Counted from the stretch's first letter, positions 1 through 11,145 are shown. The stretch is 64,000 nucleotides of DNA from Mauremys mutica (GCF_020497125.1 NC_059072.1:272286045-272350044); one strand, 5' to 3'. Made by a program: numbers and translations. The notes: generated from the sequence alone by a model not told the origin.

Positions 1-36
1 TATAGATCTATAGAAAGCTATGCAGACTAACACTTT

Positions 37-139
37 GGGCTTGTCTACACTGCCATTTTACAGCGCTGCAACTTTCTTGCTCAGGGGTGTGAAAAAAACA
101 CCCCCTTGAGCGCTGCAAGTTTCAGCGCTGTAAAGTGTC
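37..139 (+). mobile_element. MITE fragment, 5' part only
   Basis: Begins with a terminal-repeat-like GGGCTTGTCTACACT, followed by a hairpin-forming stretch: CAGCGCTGCAACTTTC near the left is mirrored by GCAAGTTTCAGCGCTG near the right. The matching 3' terminal repeat is absent, so this is a truncated copy that stops where the neighbouring retroelement begins. TGTCTACAC termini recur at 10.6, 38.2 and 52.0 kb. Superfamily not determined. Confidence 0.5.
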
Positions 140-321
140 CTGCGAGGAGGAGGAGTAGGCCCGTGGGATCAACTCTTTCTGAACTTTTGGTTCCTTAGAG
201 GCTGGGTCAGGTGCGTAAGTCTACCCCATGACTGGGGGTGGTTCCAGTACCACTGGTGGTGCTGGCTCGGATGCTGTGCCTGGGTGTGAAGGCCCAGAAT
301 CCTTGTCCTGTGGGCTGTCCT

Positions 322-1050
322 CTAGAGCCCTGGGGGTGTGGCATGACACTGAAGTTGCTGAGGAGAGAGCATGGAGTGTGGATGCCACCGATGTGGCCCT
401 GGAGCCCTGTTCCTGAGCCTGATGATAGGCCCAAGGAGACCAAAAGTGCCACTGTACTGAGCCAAGCCACTGGGGTGGCCAGGATACCTTCGGTGCTGAC
501 GAGTCCACAACTCTGCGGTGCCGAGACTGTGAGCAGTACTGGCTGCATCAGGAGACAGATGACTCAGCCTCCAACTTGGAAGAGTACTTAGAGCCCAACC
601 ATGGCGGGGTGGAGCCCGACGGATCCACGGAGCCATACCAGGCAATAGAGGGTGGTGCTGTAACATCGTGGGCTTGCCCCGATGGTGAACAGGGGCCAGT
701 GCCACCATCGGTGCCGCAAAGAGTGCCAGAGTTGGTGCCACGTGCAGCACCACCATGGATGCTGTAGACAGTGCAGTCGTCTGTGCCGCTGACGGTGCTT
801 GAACTTGGGCCGACATCTGGAGCACTACTGGTGTTCTCATCTGCGGGGCCAGGGACTGGGCCATCATGGTAATAAGGTCCTGCGGTGCCTTAAAGGTATC
901 CGGTGTGGAGGGGAGATCGAGGTCTTCCTCCAATTCCTCCCAAGTCAGGGGGCCCACCAGCACCAGACTCGACGGACCTCCAGTTGGGGCTGGAGTCAGC
1001 AATGCCAGGTCTTGAGTGCCAGTCCATGGGTGTCCTGACATGGAACGCAC
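322..1050 (-). pseudogene. gag-like ORF, C-terminal part
   Basis: A 242-residue uninterrupted minus-strand frame lies just downstream of the zinc-knuckle ORF, shifted by two bases relative to it. It is rich in proline, alanine, threonine and serine. An acidic motif (WEELEEDLDLP) sits near residues 37-47, then a low-complexity APS/PVHHRG region. I read it as the variable C-terminal half of the same Gag. The length of the open frame could reflect recent insertion or simply GC-rich composition, which lowers stop-codon frequency. No enzyme motif is visible. Confidence 0.4.
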
Positions 1051-1097
1051 CCCGCTGGAATCCCCTCATGGTTTCTTTATGGGGAAATGACCCCTGT

Positions 1098-1406
1098 CTA
1101 ACGTCTTCTTATGCGGCACTGAGGACTGTGTTTGGTGCTGCTCCTGCACCGAGGTGGGGTGCTGCGCACTGATGATGCCAATGCAGTTTCTGGTACCGGC
1201 TGAGGTTGGAGGGCTGACTCCATTAGGAGGAGCTTCAAACAATAGTCCCACTCTCTCTTAGTCCTGGGTCTAAAGCTCCTGCAAATTGAGCACTTGTCTG
1301 TCTGATGACCTTCTCCTAGGCACTTAAGACAAGCAGCATGCGAATCACCTCTGGGCATAGGTTTTGTACACCGCTCGCATGCCTTAAATCTGTATGACCG
1401 AGGCAT
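1098..1406 (-). pseudogene. gag-like zinc-knuckle ORF, N-terminal part
   Basis: A 102-residue minus-strand frame opens with an ATG at 1406. Residues 10-42 hold a regular series of metal ligands: CxxC, then a histidine and a CxxCLG block, then a histidine and a second CxxC (CERC, SHAACLKCLGEGH, CSIC). A basic segment (RPRTKRE) follows. The pattern suggests a nucleic-acid-binding Gag of a retrotransposon. The frame ends at 1098 and the protein appears to continue in another frame from 1050, so a frameshift breaks the gene. It is not a host zinc-finger gene: there is no C2H2 spacing, and retroelement terminal sequence lies directly upstream. Confidence 0.5.
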
Positions 1407-1623
1407 GCCCTAGTGCCTGGGGAAAACTAAGGGGGACCCCCCAAAGTAAGCTTAACTAACTATAAAACTACAGCCTACTGTAACTACAACTCTATGAAGC
1501 TATTTACAACTAAGAAAAGGGGAACCAGTAGGTAGGGACTTGTGAATGCAAGAGACTGAGCTGTTCCAATGACCATCACTGGTGGTAAGAAGGAACTGAG
1601 CAGGTGGCGGGTCAGCAGGGACC

Positions 1624-1629
1624 TATATA
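1624..1629 (-). promoter_or_regulatory. TATA box of the retroelement promoter
   Basis: GTATATAGG on the minus strand lies about 220 bp upstream of the first gag ATG at 1406, within the terminal region that precedes the ORF. Position and sequence fit a Pol II TATA element; activity is not implied. Confidence 0.4.
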
Positions 1630-1810
1630 CACCACCATGAAGGCACCTCTCCAGAGGGCTCCACAGCCAACCCGACAGGTACTGATAGGGGAAAAACTTT
1701 CCGATGATCATGCCCGCAGTACGTGCACACACCTATTGGACTGCACATGAGCAATCACTTGAAGAACCTAAACACCTAACTCAGTGTTTCTGAATTCCAT
1801 TGGGTGACTA

Positions 1811-1945
1811 AGGCTCAGATCCTTAAAGTTATTTATGTGCTTAACTCCCATAAACTTCAGTGAAAGTTAGATGTTGTACTAATCTTTACCACACCCAACT
1901 TTTAGGCATGTAGGCTGAGATCCTCAAACTTCCTATGTCCCTTTG
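1811..1945. repeat. ancient long-palindrome repeat
   Basis: GGCTCAGATCCTTAAAG at the left is mirrored by AGGCTGAGATCCTCAAA at the right, with TGCTTAACTCCCATAAACTTCAGTG near the centre. The segment is an imperfect fold-back. Similar fold-backs with other arm sequences occur at 4151, 13929, 28684 and 60095. They look like old non-autonomous DNA elements. Confidence 0.45.
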
Positions 1946-1949
1946 TGGA

Positions 1950-3620
1950 TCTGCGTCATGATTGCTATCCTCATGAGGATAAGATTAAAGAAGCAACAAA
2001 CTTATTTTCTCTTCTAATTTATATCAGTAAAGGAGTTGGAGGAATTTGTTAACTGAACTGCTCTTTCATGAGTTTCATAAAGACTTTCTGTGCCGGACGA
2101 TGGGGAATAGGGTGTGGGAAATAAGGTCTATCAAGTGGAAAACTCACCATAATATTGTAAAGGAAAATGGTGATTATTCATCTTTAAGTTTGAATGGCAA
2201 CATAAACTTTCCAATCTTCCCTCTCACCATTTATTTTATCATTAGAAGCTCTGGATAGAATTATAGTCTTGTAATTCCCACTAGCCCGTGTATTACGTGT
2301 CTTTGAATGGTTCGTAAATAATCTTCCTACAAAATGCAGGAGCACACAGGTATTTAAATGCTAAACAAAAGCTATATAAAGTACTATTTATCTATCCTAT
2401 CAAACCGACCATACAAATTTTGCTTCTATTTAGCTTTAGTTCCTGGGTAACAAAATTAGAGTATAGAGAGTACAGGAAGCTTTAACTCCTAAATCTCTCT
2501 TATTTTTTAATATAAATTTACCTGGAAAAATCTTCCAGGACCGGACTTCATTCAGCACAAGTTTTTTTTCATAGTATTAATCTGTAGAATTAAAACTAGA
2601 TTTTTTGTTTTACTTCTATAACAACTTTGTATCTTTCCCTTTGTGGAATGAAAGACAACTCTGTATTCTGGAGAAAAAAAATCCAGTCTGATGACTTTGA
2701 GGTTGATTGAGGTTTATGTTAGGTACCACTTTTGAACTACTGTCAATAAAAACTGTGGGCCTGATTCACCAGTCAATTGAATTTAAACCATTATAAATCA
2801 ACAGCATTATACCAGCCTAAAACTGATCTAATGTAATGGGCAATCAGAAATTTTTTGTAATAAAGTATTGATAAGACTATCTTTAGTTGATTTATTGAAG
2901 ACTTATTCAAAAATTAAAAGTTTGTTAATGTCTTGTGATAAATCTATAATAATGTACATGAAAAGTTGTTCCAACACTAAAATGGAAAAAACACTCAAGT
3001 ATAAAATACTTTATTTAATTAGTTTTTCTACAAAATCAGTTCTCGCTATTTTACTGATTATTTTTAAATGGACATACTGAATTTTGATATTTTAGAATTT
3101 GCTTGTCAAGCATGTCAAGTACATGACCACTCACATTGGATGTAATTTCTTAACTTTTTTTAACAAACCAGCCTAAACAATTTATTAAAAGTACTTATAA
3201 GTATAAAAGTCAAGAATGAAATGTTGTAGAATAATTGTGAAGACTTCACATCTTACATGAGGGTAGTTAGAAGACAAATGTGCATTAAAAATATGATCTT
3301 GTCTTTTCACTTTGGATATTTTCTCAAAATTATTCAAAGTGATCATAGTTCTTTCTACTTTTACAATCCTCTCTGTTCCTCTGCTTCAATTAAAATATAA
3401 CGTTTTACTTTTCTATTCTTTTTTTGCTAAACTCACCTACCTCCAATTCTGAAAACACTCTTGCCAACATTTCATATCCAATGTATGAGTCTTCAACAAG
3501 GTTCTTGGAAAAAGTCTTTAACTCAATTTTAAATTTGATATTTTTTGATATTTTAAACGTTCTTACTGTTCTTAATATTTATTAACCAGCATCTGGGTTT
3601 AGACTATTATGAACATGTGT
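1950..3620. other. no recognisable element
   Basis: AT-rich sequence. Short open frames at 2046-2258 and 2868-3080 have low-complexity translations and no motif. The segment around 2755-2850 resembles the short spaced-palindrome repeats seen elsewhere but is too worn to call. Confidence 0.4.
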
Positions 3621-3621
3621 T

Positions 3622-3702
3622 GACCAAAGGCCCAGTCCCTCTCTCAGTGAAATCAATGCAATTTTTGTCATTTGTTTTCAGTGGGTACAGAATCAGGCCC
3701 TG
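3622..3702. repeat. short fold-back repeat remnant
   Basis: TCAGTGAAATCAATGCAA followed by TTTTCAGTGGGTACAGAATCAGGCCC fits the worn form of an old fold-back repeat in which ACTGAAGTCAATGG is mirrored and the ends read CAGGCCC. Related remnants occur at 5112 and 36174. Confidence 0.35.
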
Positions 3703-4150
3703 AATAAATCCAAGATACTGTATATTAGGACACAATAAAATGGAAAATGTCTAAATGTTATATATGTATGTGTTCTACAGTGCTGTTTAAGTAGTAGTAT
3801 TAAAAAATATACCAGGATTCTTAGCTGGTATAAATTGGCCATTGGAGAATCTGCCCCTCCCCCAAAAATTAAGTCTACCAAACCAATTCTAACATTATTT
3901 ACGAATCTTATGCTTGTTAAATGCTTCACACTGATAGCCCTGGAGACTGTAATCCTCTGTTAATTTTGTGTGTGTAAAATGTCAAGGTAGATGTCATTTG
4001 TTAATGTCATTTGCAATACAAGCTTCTTCTTAATTCTCTAAAAATGTGCCTCTGAAACCTGACTTAGGGAGACCACCTCTGGGAATTAAAGGACAGCTTA
4101 GTGTCTTTGAACTAAACTCAGGCTTTGGCTTGCCTTCTAGCTATTACCCC

Positions 4151-4267
4151 AATCCTGCAAAGATATACGTACATACTCAACTTCACACATTCTGAGTAGC
4201 CCTATTTACTCGATGGGACTACTCAGAGTGTGCAAAGTTAAGCATGTGCATAAATCTTTGCAGGATT
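4151..4267. repeat. 117-bp long-palindrome repeat
   Basis: The ends AATCCTGCAAAGAT and ATCTTTGCAGGATT are exact reverse complements, and the arms continue inwards imperfectly to GTAGCCC / GGGACTAC around a central ATTTACTCGAT. The whole unit can fold into one hairpin. It resembles an old, abundant sauropsid fold-back repeat; a more diverged relative lies at 28684-28800. Confidence 0.6.
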
Positions 4268-4269
4268 AG

Positions 4270-5110
4270 GACCAAGTTTGTCTCTTTAGGTTTCCATACA
4301 GTACTGATTACCATGTTATCCGAGCACTTGTGACAAGGACCCCAGCAACTGTGAAGTCTGGTAGCAATGGTGGTTTGAATGCCTGTCCTCTAAGCAACTG
4401 AGCCATTGCACGTACACCACTGCAAAGCATAGCTTTCTGATAATAATGAACTATGGCCTGGGTTGGATTTGAATAGGAGAACTAGATCAGAAAGGATTCA
4501 TAACTCCCGCTAATCTCCTGAGTAATCCAGCTCTTTAAGAAGGCAGGGGAAGATAAATTTTCATCCATCACAAACCTTCAAAACCATTCAAAATCACTGC
4601 AAACTTCAGTACCAGACTCTGTAGCTACCTCAACAACAGTACTATTAAAATAGTATATTTTCTTAATTAAGGATTACTCTTAATGCAAATGAAAGACTGT
4701 CCACCATCGTGTCCCAATTAAGAACATTCTACTATATTGTGTTCTAAATAATTTCGTGATGAAAAAGAATATTAACATCAGAAAGAGAGAGAGAGAGTAA
4801 TTCTGAAGGGCATATTTTACTGAACATGGTTTGTATTCTACTAGGGCCCAATACTAACATAAGTGTCTTGTGTGGATGGATGGGAGACTTGAGGCCTGAG
4901 AAAATAAATTCTGTTTTTGCCTCTGAGTTTTGCATTAAAAGTGCTGGGTTCTCTTTGTGAATTTGCAGAAAAAATTGCTGTCACTTTGCCATGGTATGAC
5001 CTATGCATCTTTTTCTTTTACAGGCATATCTATTCTTTAAACTCTCCTTAATATAAGTTTTTATGAAGTGCTGTACTGATTGTGACAAAAGCATATGCTG
5101 ATAACTCTAA
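4270..5110. other. no recognisable element
   Basis: AT-rich sequence with a short (GA)n run at about 4784-4797. A tRNA-like string near 4330-4440 was considered and rejected. Confidence 0.35.
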
Positions 5111-5111
5111 A

Positions 5112-5182
5112 GACCTGATTCAAATCCCATTGAAGTCCATGGAAAGACTCCTCTGGATTTCAGTTGGCTTTAGATCAGACCC
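5112..5182. repeat. short fold-back repeat remnant
   Basis: CCTGATTCAAATCCCATTGAAGTCC is partly mirrored by GGATTTCAGTTGGCTTTAGATCAGACCC. It is the same class of old fold-back as 36174-36209, with more mismatches. Confidence 0.4.
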
Positions 5183-5324
5183 TACACAAGGACAATGTAA
5201 GCCAAAAAGAGATGAATGTATACTACTGATTGCTGAAATGCACATAATTTTTGCTAAGTAACATGAAGATAAACTCTATTCAATTTTGCTAACAGATTTT
5301 TTTAAAAATATATTATTTAGATTT

Positions 5325-6112
5325 ACAACTATTAAACCATCTCAGATTCTCAGACAATATTGGGTTTATCACTGAAAATACTATCAAACTACAGAAAATG
5401 CTGTGAGAACTCAACACAAAAAGCAGCCAAGTTGGACTGAAAATTAACCATTCCAAAATGAAATTTATGTGGTCTGATTCCTTGCCAAAAGCCAAAAGAA
5501 CAAATAGAAGAAATTGAGCAATATATCTATTTGGGCCAAGAAATTAACATGCGCCATGATCAGGAAGGTGAACTCTTGCAAAGAAAGAAAGTAGGCTGGT
5601 GCACATTCAATTCTATCAAGGATGTCCTCTGAGGAAAAATTGACAAGGCAACACGCGCCCGTCTCCAACTCAACAGTACTGCCAGAAATGTTGTATGGCA
5701 GCGAAACATGGGCACTGACTAAGACAGAGGAACAACAACTGTCTGTCATGGAGAGGGCAATGGAAAGAAATTCTGGTAATTTCAATCCGTGATTGAGTCC
5801 CCAGTGAAGTGATCAGACAGCAGAGTGGAGTGCAGGACATCATTTTTGAGAGTAGGCATAGTAAAATGTGATGGGCTGGGCATATAGCAAGGCTGACTGA
5901 CAATCGATGGACTGCAGCTGTCACTGAGTGGTACCCACAGGAACTGAAATGACCACTTGGCCAATCTCCAAAGAGATGGGAAGATTTTTATCATGAAAAG
6001 ACATGGCCGCACATAGAGAAGGAAGGCCAGGACATGAGAAGAATGGAAGATGTGTTGTGATAGGCGCAATCTATACGAGGGTTGAAAGACTGATCGATCA
6101 AGGTGTTTCAAG
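5325..6112 (+). pseudogene. degraded RTE-clade LINE, end of RT domain and C-terminus
   Basis: Across shifting frames the plus strand reads LNHLRFSDNIGFITE (a worn form of the RT catalytic FADD block), then ELNTKSSQVGLKINHSKMK, LYGSETWALTK (read across a frameshift), ERAMER, EVIRQQSGVQDIIFE, WAGHIARLTDNRW, and a terminal PLGQSPKRWEDFYHE. The order FADD-like block, NxSKTK block, YGSETW and GHIAR...RPxGRPPxRW is what I know from the C-terminal part of RTE-type LINE reverse transcriptases. Several frameshifts and stops make it inactive. No endonuclease or earlier RT blocks are seen upstream, so the copy is strongly 5' truncated. The best open frames nearby are minus-strand shadows. Confidence 0.65.
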
Positions 6113-6940
6113 GTGAAGGTGACAATTAATTCTAGTTCTAGAGTGTCACTGTCTTTTCTCTGAATTTTTACTACTTTCTACTTTGACTGTTTAGTTCCTG
6201 AATTTGAACTTTTATTTGTCTCGTCTAGTTTTAATTCTAAAACAATATACTATGAAGAATTAAACTTAATAATTTTAATTATATTTGCAACACAATTAAT
6301 CAGACATTTGGGAACAGGAGAGTCTCATTCTTTTTGTGGAAAAGCTATAAATTTAATTATATGTTCCTTTTTACATTTTTATCATCATAATTATTTATAA
6401 ATAATAAAAATGTATGTTGTACCCCATTTCCTATATTCCTCCTAACACTACATAAACATTTTCTTATTGCAAAAAATAATCTGGAAGATTTCCAAATCAG
6501 TATGACTTTTTCTTTTTTCATACATACAAAATGAAACAGGCTAACAGAGGGTTAAAAGCATGAAGGCAATTGTCACAGGATAAAGCCACTGCAGGTGGGC
6601 AGCTTAACTGGGTGTTAATTGGGTAGCAGGTGGACATAAATAGATGTCACAGAGTGTGTGTGAGGTTACTGTGGATGAAGAAACAGCATGAATACAGAGT
6701 TCAGGCCAACATAAAATCAAAACAAGTTAGACTTTTCTGCAGTATTCTTTAGAATTTGTCATGAACAAGTCTGTTGAATATTATTTAACTCCTTTAATTC
6801 TTCCAGAATTTAAATGAGCAACATATCTCATTATTTTTATAAAGTGAAAAAAGCAAGTCAAACAACTTTCCTTTAAATTAAAACGACAAGATTATGGCTC
6901 CATTTTTTTTCTGTGCCATTGTTCCAACACAAAAATACTA
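6113..6940. other. no recognisable element
   Basis: AT-rich sequence between the RTE remnant and the GT/G simple repeat. No motif-bearing frame or terminal repeat was recognised. Confidence 0.35.
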
Positions 6941-6944
6941 CTGG

Positions 6945-6977
6945 AGTGTGTGTGTGTGTGTGTGTGGGGGGGGGGGG
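6945..6977. repeat. (GT)n followed by G run
   Basis: About ten GT units run directly into a run of about twelve guanines. Likely length-variable; the G run could form a quadruplex only with other G tracts, which are not adjacent. Confidence 0.9.
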
Positions 6978-7045
6978 AACTATACACAACAAATCACCAA
7001 GGTCTGATTGAGTTCACTGCTTGAATATAAGAAGCACAGTCTGAA

Positions 7046-8965
7046 GGTACATCTACACTAGCAACTGCACATGTGTCCATGTGTGCAGTTGTGCCATAAT
7101 CCCCTTACTGTCCATATGTAAACCTGCAGAAGCATGTGTCAGAAGGTGAGTAGAGAGCAAGTAAGCAAGCATGCCTGAGGGAAGTGGATAAGTACATGCT
7201 TCAGGCTGTAACATGGCCCCATACTCATACCAGTGGGCAGTGTGGATTGTGGTAAAGGGTCTCGAGTATGAATTTCTCCACTCCTATTCCCGCAATGCAA
7301 TGAACTCTTTTTTTTTCTGCCTGACCCTTACCCAATCTATAAAAGCTCTTGTCTCCCCATTTTCCCTGATAATAGTGAGCTACTCTGACCACACCAGAAC
7401 ATCTTTCCACTGCAATCTTTACAGACCAGTCCAGGTGAACATGGATTCTGCTCCAAGAGCAGCTGCCTGGCTTGCTAATACACCAGAGTGCTTGCTGATC
7501 AATGTGTGGCAGGAGTATGCCGTCCTCCACAACTTCACCAAGAACAGCAGAGACATTCTCCTGTACCAGTGGTTTGAACCAGGAGAACAAGGAGCATTGT
7601 GGGTTCCTTAGGGCTTGGTAGGATTGAGCTCTTCAGCAGGAAGACACATTGGTGAACTGGTTCATGGAGCTGGAGGCACACCATACAGAACAGGAACATG
7701 ACTTAATGTTCACCTTTTAAGTGGGGGGGGGAAACCTTCTGAATATGCATTAGATAAAATGGCATCAATGTAACATATTATAAAAGTAACATCCCAGCCT
7801 GTGGATGAGAGGAAAGAGAAATGTAGCCCTTGGAAAGTGCCAGAATGATGGACACTGGTGATGAGGAAGATAATGGCTAACATTTCAGGTAGTTCTGCAA
7901 GGGATGGTGTGAGTATAGATGTTCAGATGTACATTTTGTATTATCTCTATCTACCTTGCTGGGTTAGAGTGTGACTGTGCTAAACGTATTAATAAATGAT
8001 TTGTAAATATAGATGAGCTTTTATAGTATGAGTGTTGCAATTGTGCACAATGTGATTCCCAGCTATATAATAATTTGAATAATACTTGGCCTGATCTTGG
8101 GACAAGAACCTATCAACCCTCAAAAGTGATAACTGGGAATTCTTAAGTAATCAATTAAAATTAATACATAAGCTATAGATCAGGCTACACTGGGGAATGA
8201 TATACAATTAGCTAATCTGAATAGCAGGCTGGGTCAGCTAAAGGATTAATTAGCCCTTCAGCTGAAGACTGATAAAAAGGGCACAGGAAGCAAGTGCAAG
8301 AGAGAGAGGAGCAGGGCTGGCTGAGCCCAGAGTCAGAGATCTCCAGGAAGGGAGATCTCTTCTCTTCTTAGGTTCTGGGAGAAGGGCTGAGGATACAATT
8401 AAACTATATTGCTACATAAAGCTGTAAAGATGCTGGTGGAGGAAACATAGATAAGCAATAAGATGTGGATATCCCACCAGTGGAGTCTGAGCAGGTTTCT
8501 GTGGTGCAAGAAAGCAGGAGTGGACTGCACCTTGCTACAGATGTGTAAGAAAGTTCTTCCCAAATTCCATCCCATGCCTAAACGTTTGTCCCATGACAAG
8601 GAGCAGAATCACATCATCATCCCATTGCTCCTTGACTTCCATCCAATTTGGCAGGAGGGTGAGGTAAGCAGAAACTGCCATCGGCAAATGAGTGAAGACG
8701 GGAGCACTACCAACAACACACAGCAAAGCTGTTCCTAGATTGTCTCTCTGGGATGCAAAGAACCCTGGAATGCCACTGCTGAAAAGGTAGCACTAATGTT
8801 GCATAACAAAAGTGTAAATGCAAGCATATGCATGTACGCAGCATTATATCATGTCCAGCACAGCATATGTGCACACTTGGCACAGGTATAGGGAATGTGC
8901 ATGAGCATATACACAGTCAAGTAACTGAATATTCATGCCAGTGTAGATATAGTCTTAGATGTACC
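7046..8965. mobile_element. possible degenerate DNA transposon
   Basis: The left end reads GGTACATCTACACTAGCA. The reverse complement of the right end reads GGTACATCTA, then a 14-bp extra segment, then CTACACTGGCATG, so both blocks of an inverted terminal repeat are present. Inside, 7213-7611 (+) is a 132-residue open frame (segment PECLLINVWQEYAVLHNFTKN) and 8463-8738 (+) a 91-residue frame. The first vaguely recalls the Myb-like DNA-binding protein of Harbinger elements but I cannot confirm it. A segment near 8220-8400 resembles a separate repeat (TTCAGCTGAAGACTGATAAAAAGGGC). Boundaries depend on the TIR reading being right. Confidence 0.35.
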
Positions 8966-9017
8966 TAATATTTACAATTCTTAGAAAAACAGGAAACAGT
9001 ACATTGAGAAACTGTAT

Positions 9018-9290
9018 GTTGCAGTGGTTATGGAATTCAGGCCAACAATCAGGAGACCTGGATTCTTGTCCTGGTTCTGCCACTGATCTGCTTTGCGATC
9101 CGTGGCGAGTGGCTGCACTTCTCTCTGCTTCTGTTTTCCCTCACACCCAAGACAGGTCTGTCTTGTTTATTTAGACTGTAAATTCTTCAGGCCAGTAAAT
9201 CTCTCTTACCCCGTGAGTATACAACAGGGCCCTTATCAGAGATACTACTCTAACACAATTAATCTGCAATAATATTTTTTTGTTTTCACT
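9018..9290 (+). mobile_element. MIR/CORE-type SINE
   Basis: The segment follows the MIR plan: GCAGTGGTTATGGA (tRNA-like head), GGATTCTTGTCC (worn B box), TTCTGCCACTGATCTGC (core), then TTTAGACTGTAAATTCTTCAGG and an AT-rich tail. A second copy lies at 11146-11435 and the tail portion of a third at 53785-53965. The sequence is diverged, so it is old. Confidence 0.6.
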
Positions 9291-9294
9291 ATGA

Positions 9295-10280
9295 AATGAT
9301 GAGCACCTTTTTGTGCTCAAGTAATACATAACAAATATAGTCAATTAAGGTTAGTAATAGGCCAAAGCCAGCTCTCACTGTAGCCAAAGAGAACAGGATT
9401 TGGGTCTAAGTGCCTACTCAAGAAAATGGCATCTCCATCTAGTATCAATATTATTTTTATAGTGGTGCTTGCTATTCATCTGCACCCAGGGGAAAGTATC
9501 CAGAACCCAATTTCAGGGAAGATTTCTTCTTTTAATTTAAACATTATAGTATAGTTTTGCAAAGAATCTGAATGATGTTACCATACAGCTACAAGTTTTG
9601 AAATATTAAAAGCAACTTACTTCAAAAAATAAATCTTACATTATATAACTGGCAATCCTTATGAAAAGACAAAAGGCACTACACTTAAACTAGAGTAATG
9701 GGGTAGGTCATTACCATATAGGGTAGTAATGCTGCAGCGCAGTGCACCATGATTCCAAAATATGTAGTATTTTTATAAGGGAAGATGCATGTGAACCAAA
9801 GTATTCTATTGCACTGCCTGCTACTGTTTCTCTTCCTCTGTTCTTTGTCTGCCTGTTGTTTATATGTTGTGACATTTTTGGAACAGGCAGCTTAACTTCA
9901 TACTTGCCACTGAGGACCTGACTCTGTAAACTGGATGCTATATGGTAGTGGGATTACTTGTGTGAATAAATGCTACTTGGTGTGAGAAAAAGTTGCAGAA
10001 TCAGGCCCCTAGTGTCTGGCATACAGTAGGAATAATAATGTTAATGGTTAAATAAAAGTGCAAGTGAACACTTGACATACATATTTAAGCAAGGATTACT
10101 GTTTTGACAAATTTTTACTATGTACCTCCCAAATTAATCCACTTTAATGTATATGGATCATTTTACAGTGGGTTAAAACTATCTTGTTTTAGTTAACAAT
10201 GACATCCTGTGCGGTGTTTGTTCCTGTGTACCTCTTTCTGTAAGAAATAATGAACTCTCCCTATATCAACACATATTGCT
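9295..10280. other. no recognisable element
   Basis: AT-rich sequence with no motif-bearing frame and no terminal repeats that I could recognise. Confidence 0.35.

Positions 10281-10282
<2 letters not shown>

Positions 10283-10311
<29 letters not shown>
10283..10311. repeat. (GT)n microsatellite
   Basis: About fourteen uninterrupted GT units; likely length-polymorphic. Confidence 0.95.
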
Positions 10312-10314
<3 letters not shown>

Positions 10315-10355
10315 TAGGGTCTTCCTAGTGAAGCAGAAGGTTGCACTAAGATTAT

Positions 10356-10601
10356 GGGTATATTTAAACCATTACAGTGGCACAGCTGCAGCTTCACCAC
10401 TGTTGTGTTTCAGTGTAGACACTCACTACAATGATGGGAGGGGGTCTCCCATAGGTGTAGGTAATCCACCTGTCTGAGAGGCAATATCTAGGTTGACAGA
10501 AAAATTCAGGTCAAATAAACTATGTTGTTCCGAGGTGTGAATGTTTCACATCCCTGATAGACATAGCTGAGTTGACTTACTTTTTTAGTGTAGACCTGGC
10601 C
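10356..10601 (-). mobile_element. MITE with GGCC(A/T)GGTCTACACT terminus
   Basis: On the minus strand the element begins GGCCAGGTCTACACTAAAA followed by GTCAACTCAGCTATG. It ends near 10356 with a decayed TAAATATACCC that matches an expected GTAGACATGCCC. Internal CAACCTAGATATTGCC and GGTTGACAGAAAAATTC match the plus-strand relative at 51962-52190 (GGTTGATAGAAAAATTC). The two are independent insertions of one non-autonomous DNA-transposon family in opposite orientations. No clear target duplication. Confidence 0.6.
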
Positions 10602-10899
10602 TACTCATTGCTACTTTCTAGTCCTATCATCTATGTTTTTATGGTTTGTCCTCAGATGTGACCTATCTTTCTTCCTTCTTTCCTCATAAAATCCCATTTG
10701 AGGCAGCTAAATACATTAAACTCTTTCCCAATAGAACTTTCCCATGTAATTAATTGCTGTAGTTGCCACAGGGATATACTGTGGACACAAACTGGATGCA
10801 AAGGTCTCCACTAAACCATCTCTCTTACAATATGGTCTATACTGTGAAAAAGTTTGAAATCCCCTGGAGTGGTCGATGTTGCATAAAGGCATTATTAAT

Positions 10900-10924
10900 G
10901 ATTATTTATTATTATTATTATTAT
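10900..10924. repeat. (ATT)n microsatellite
   Basis: About seven ATT/TTA units with one interruption. Confidence 0.85.
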
Positions 10925-11145
10925 CTCTAAGAGGGAATGACATATAAAGGAGGGACATTCAGGTACTACTTTACTAGCCATACATCAAATGTTTCCATTA
11001 AGCTTTTAAAGATATATAGAGCTGCTCCAACTACCTGTACATATCCAGTAGCTTAATGCATCTCATCTATGTCTCCTTAACCAGAGTTTGTCAAATCAAG
11101 TCCCCTTTGGGGTAAGCATAGCTGTCTTTCTGGAAGCAGCATATT

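Larger units (their letters stand above)
153..1775 (-). mobile_element. LTR- or DIRS-type retroelement, 5' part
   Basis: Read on the minus strand, the segment starts near 1775 with GTTCTTCAAGTGATTGCTC, passes a TATA-containing promoter-like region (about 1620), and enters a gag-like reading frame at 1406 that runs, with one frameshift, to about 322. No pol, integrase or tyrosine recombinase region follows, because the copy ends against the MITE fragment near 150. The layout of terminal region, TATA box and cysteine/histidine-rich gag fits an LTR retrotransposon or a DIRS-like element. I lean to DIRS-like from remembered turtle repeats, but the sequence here cannot separate the two. Confidence 0.5.

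Noticed and set aside
4330..4440. tRNA-like string on the minus strand (TGGCTCAGTTGC ... GGCATTCAAACC)
   Set aside because: A-box-like and B-box-like strings are only about 26 bases apart, too close for a tRNA or a Pol III SINE head, and no acceptor stem pairs.
5465..6111. Minus-strand frames of 84-109 codons
   Set aside because: The plus strand carries ordered RTE reverse-transcriptase blocks over the same bases, so the minus-strand frames are shadows.
7213..7611. Harbinger Myb-like protein
   Set aside because: Only a vague resemblance in one short segment; no helix-turn-helix tryptophan spacing could be confirmed.
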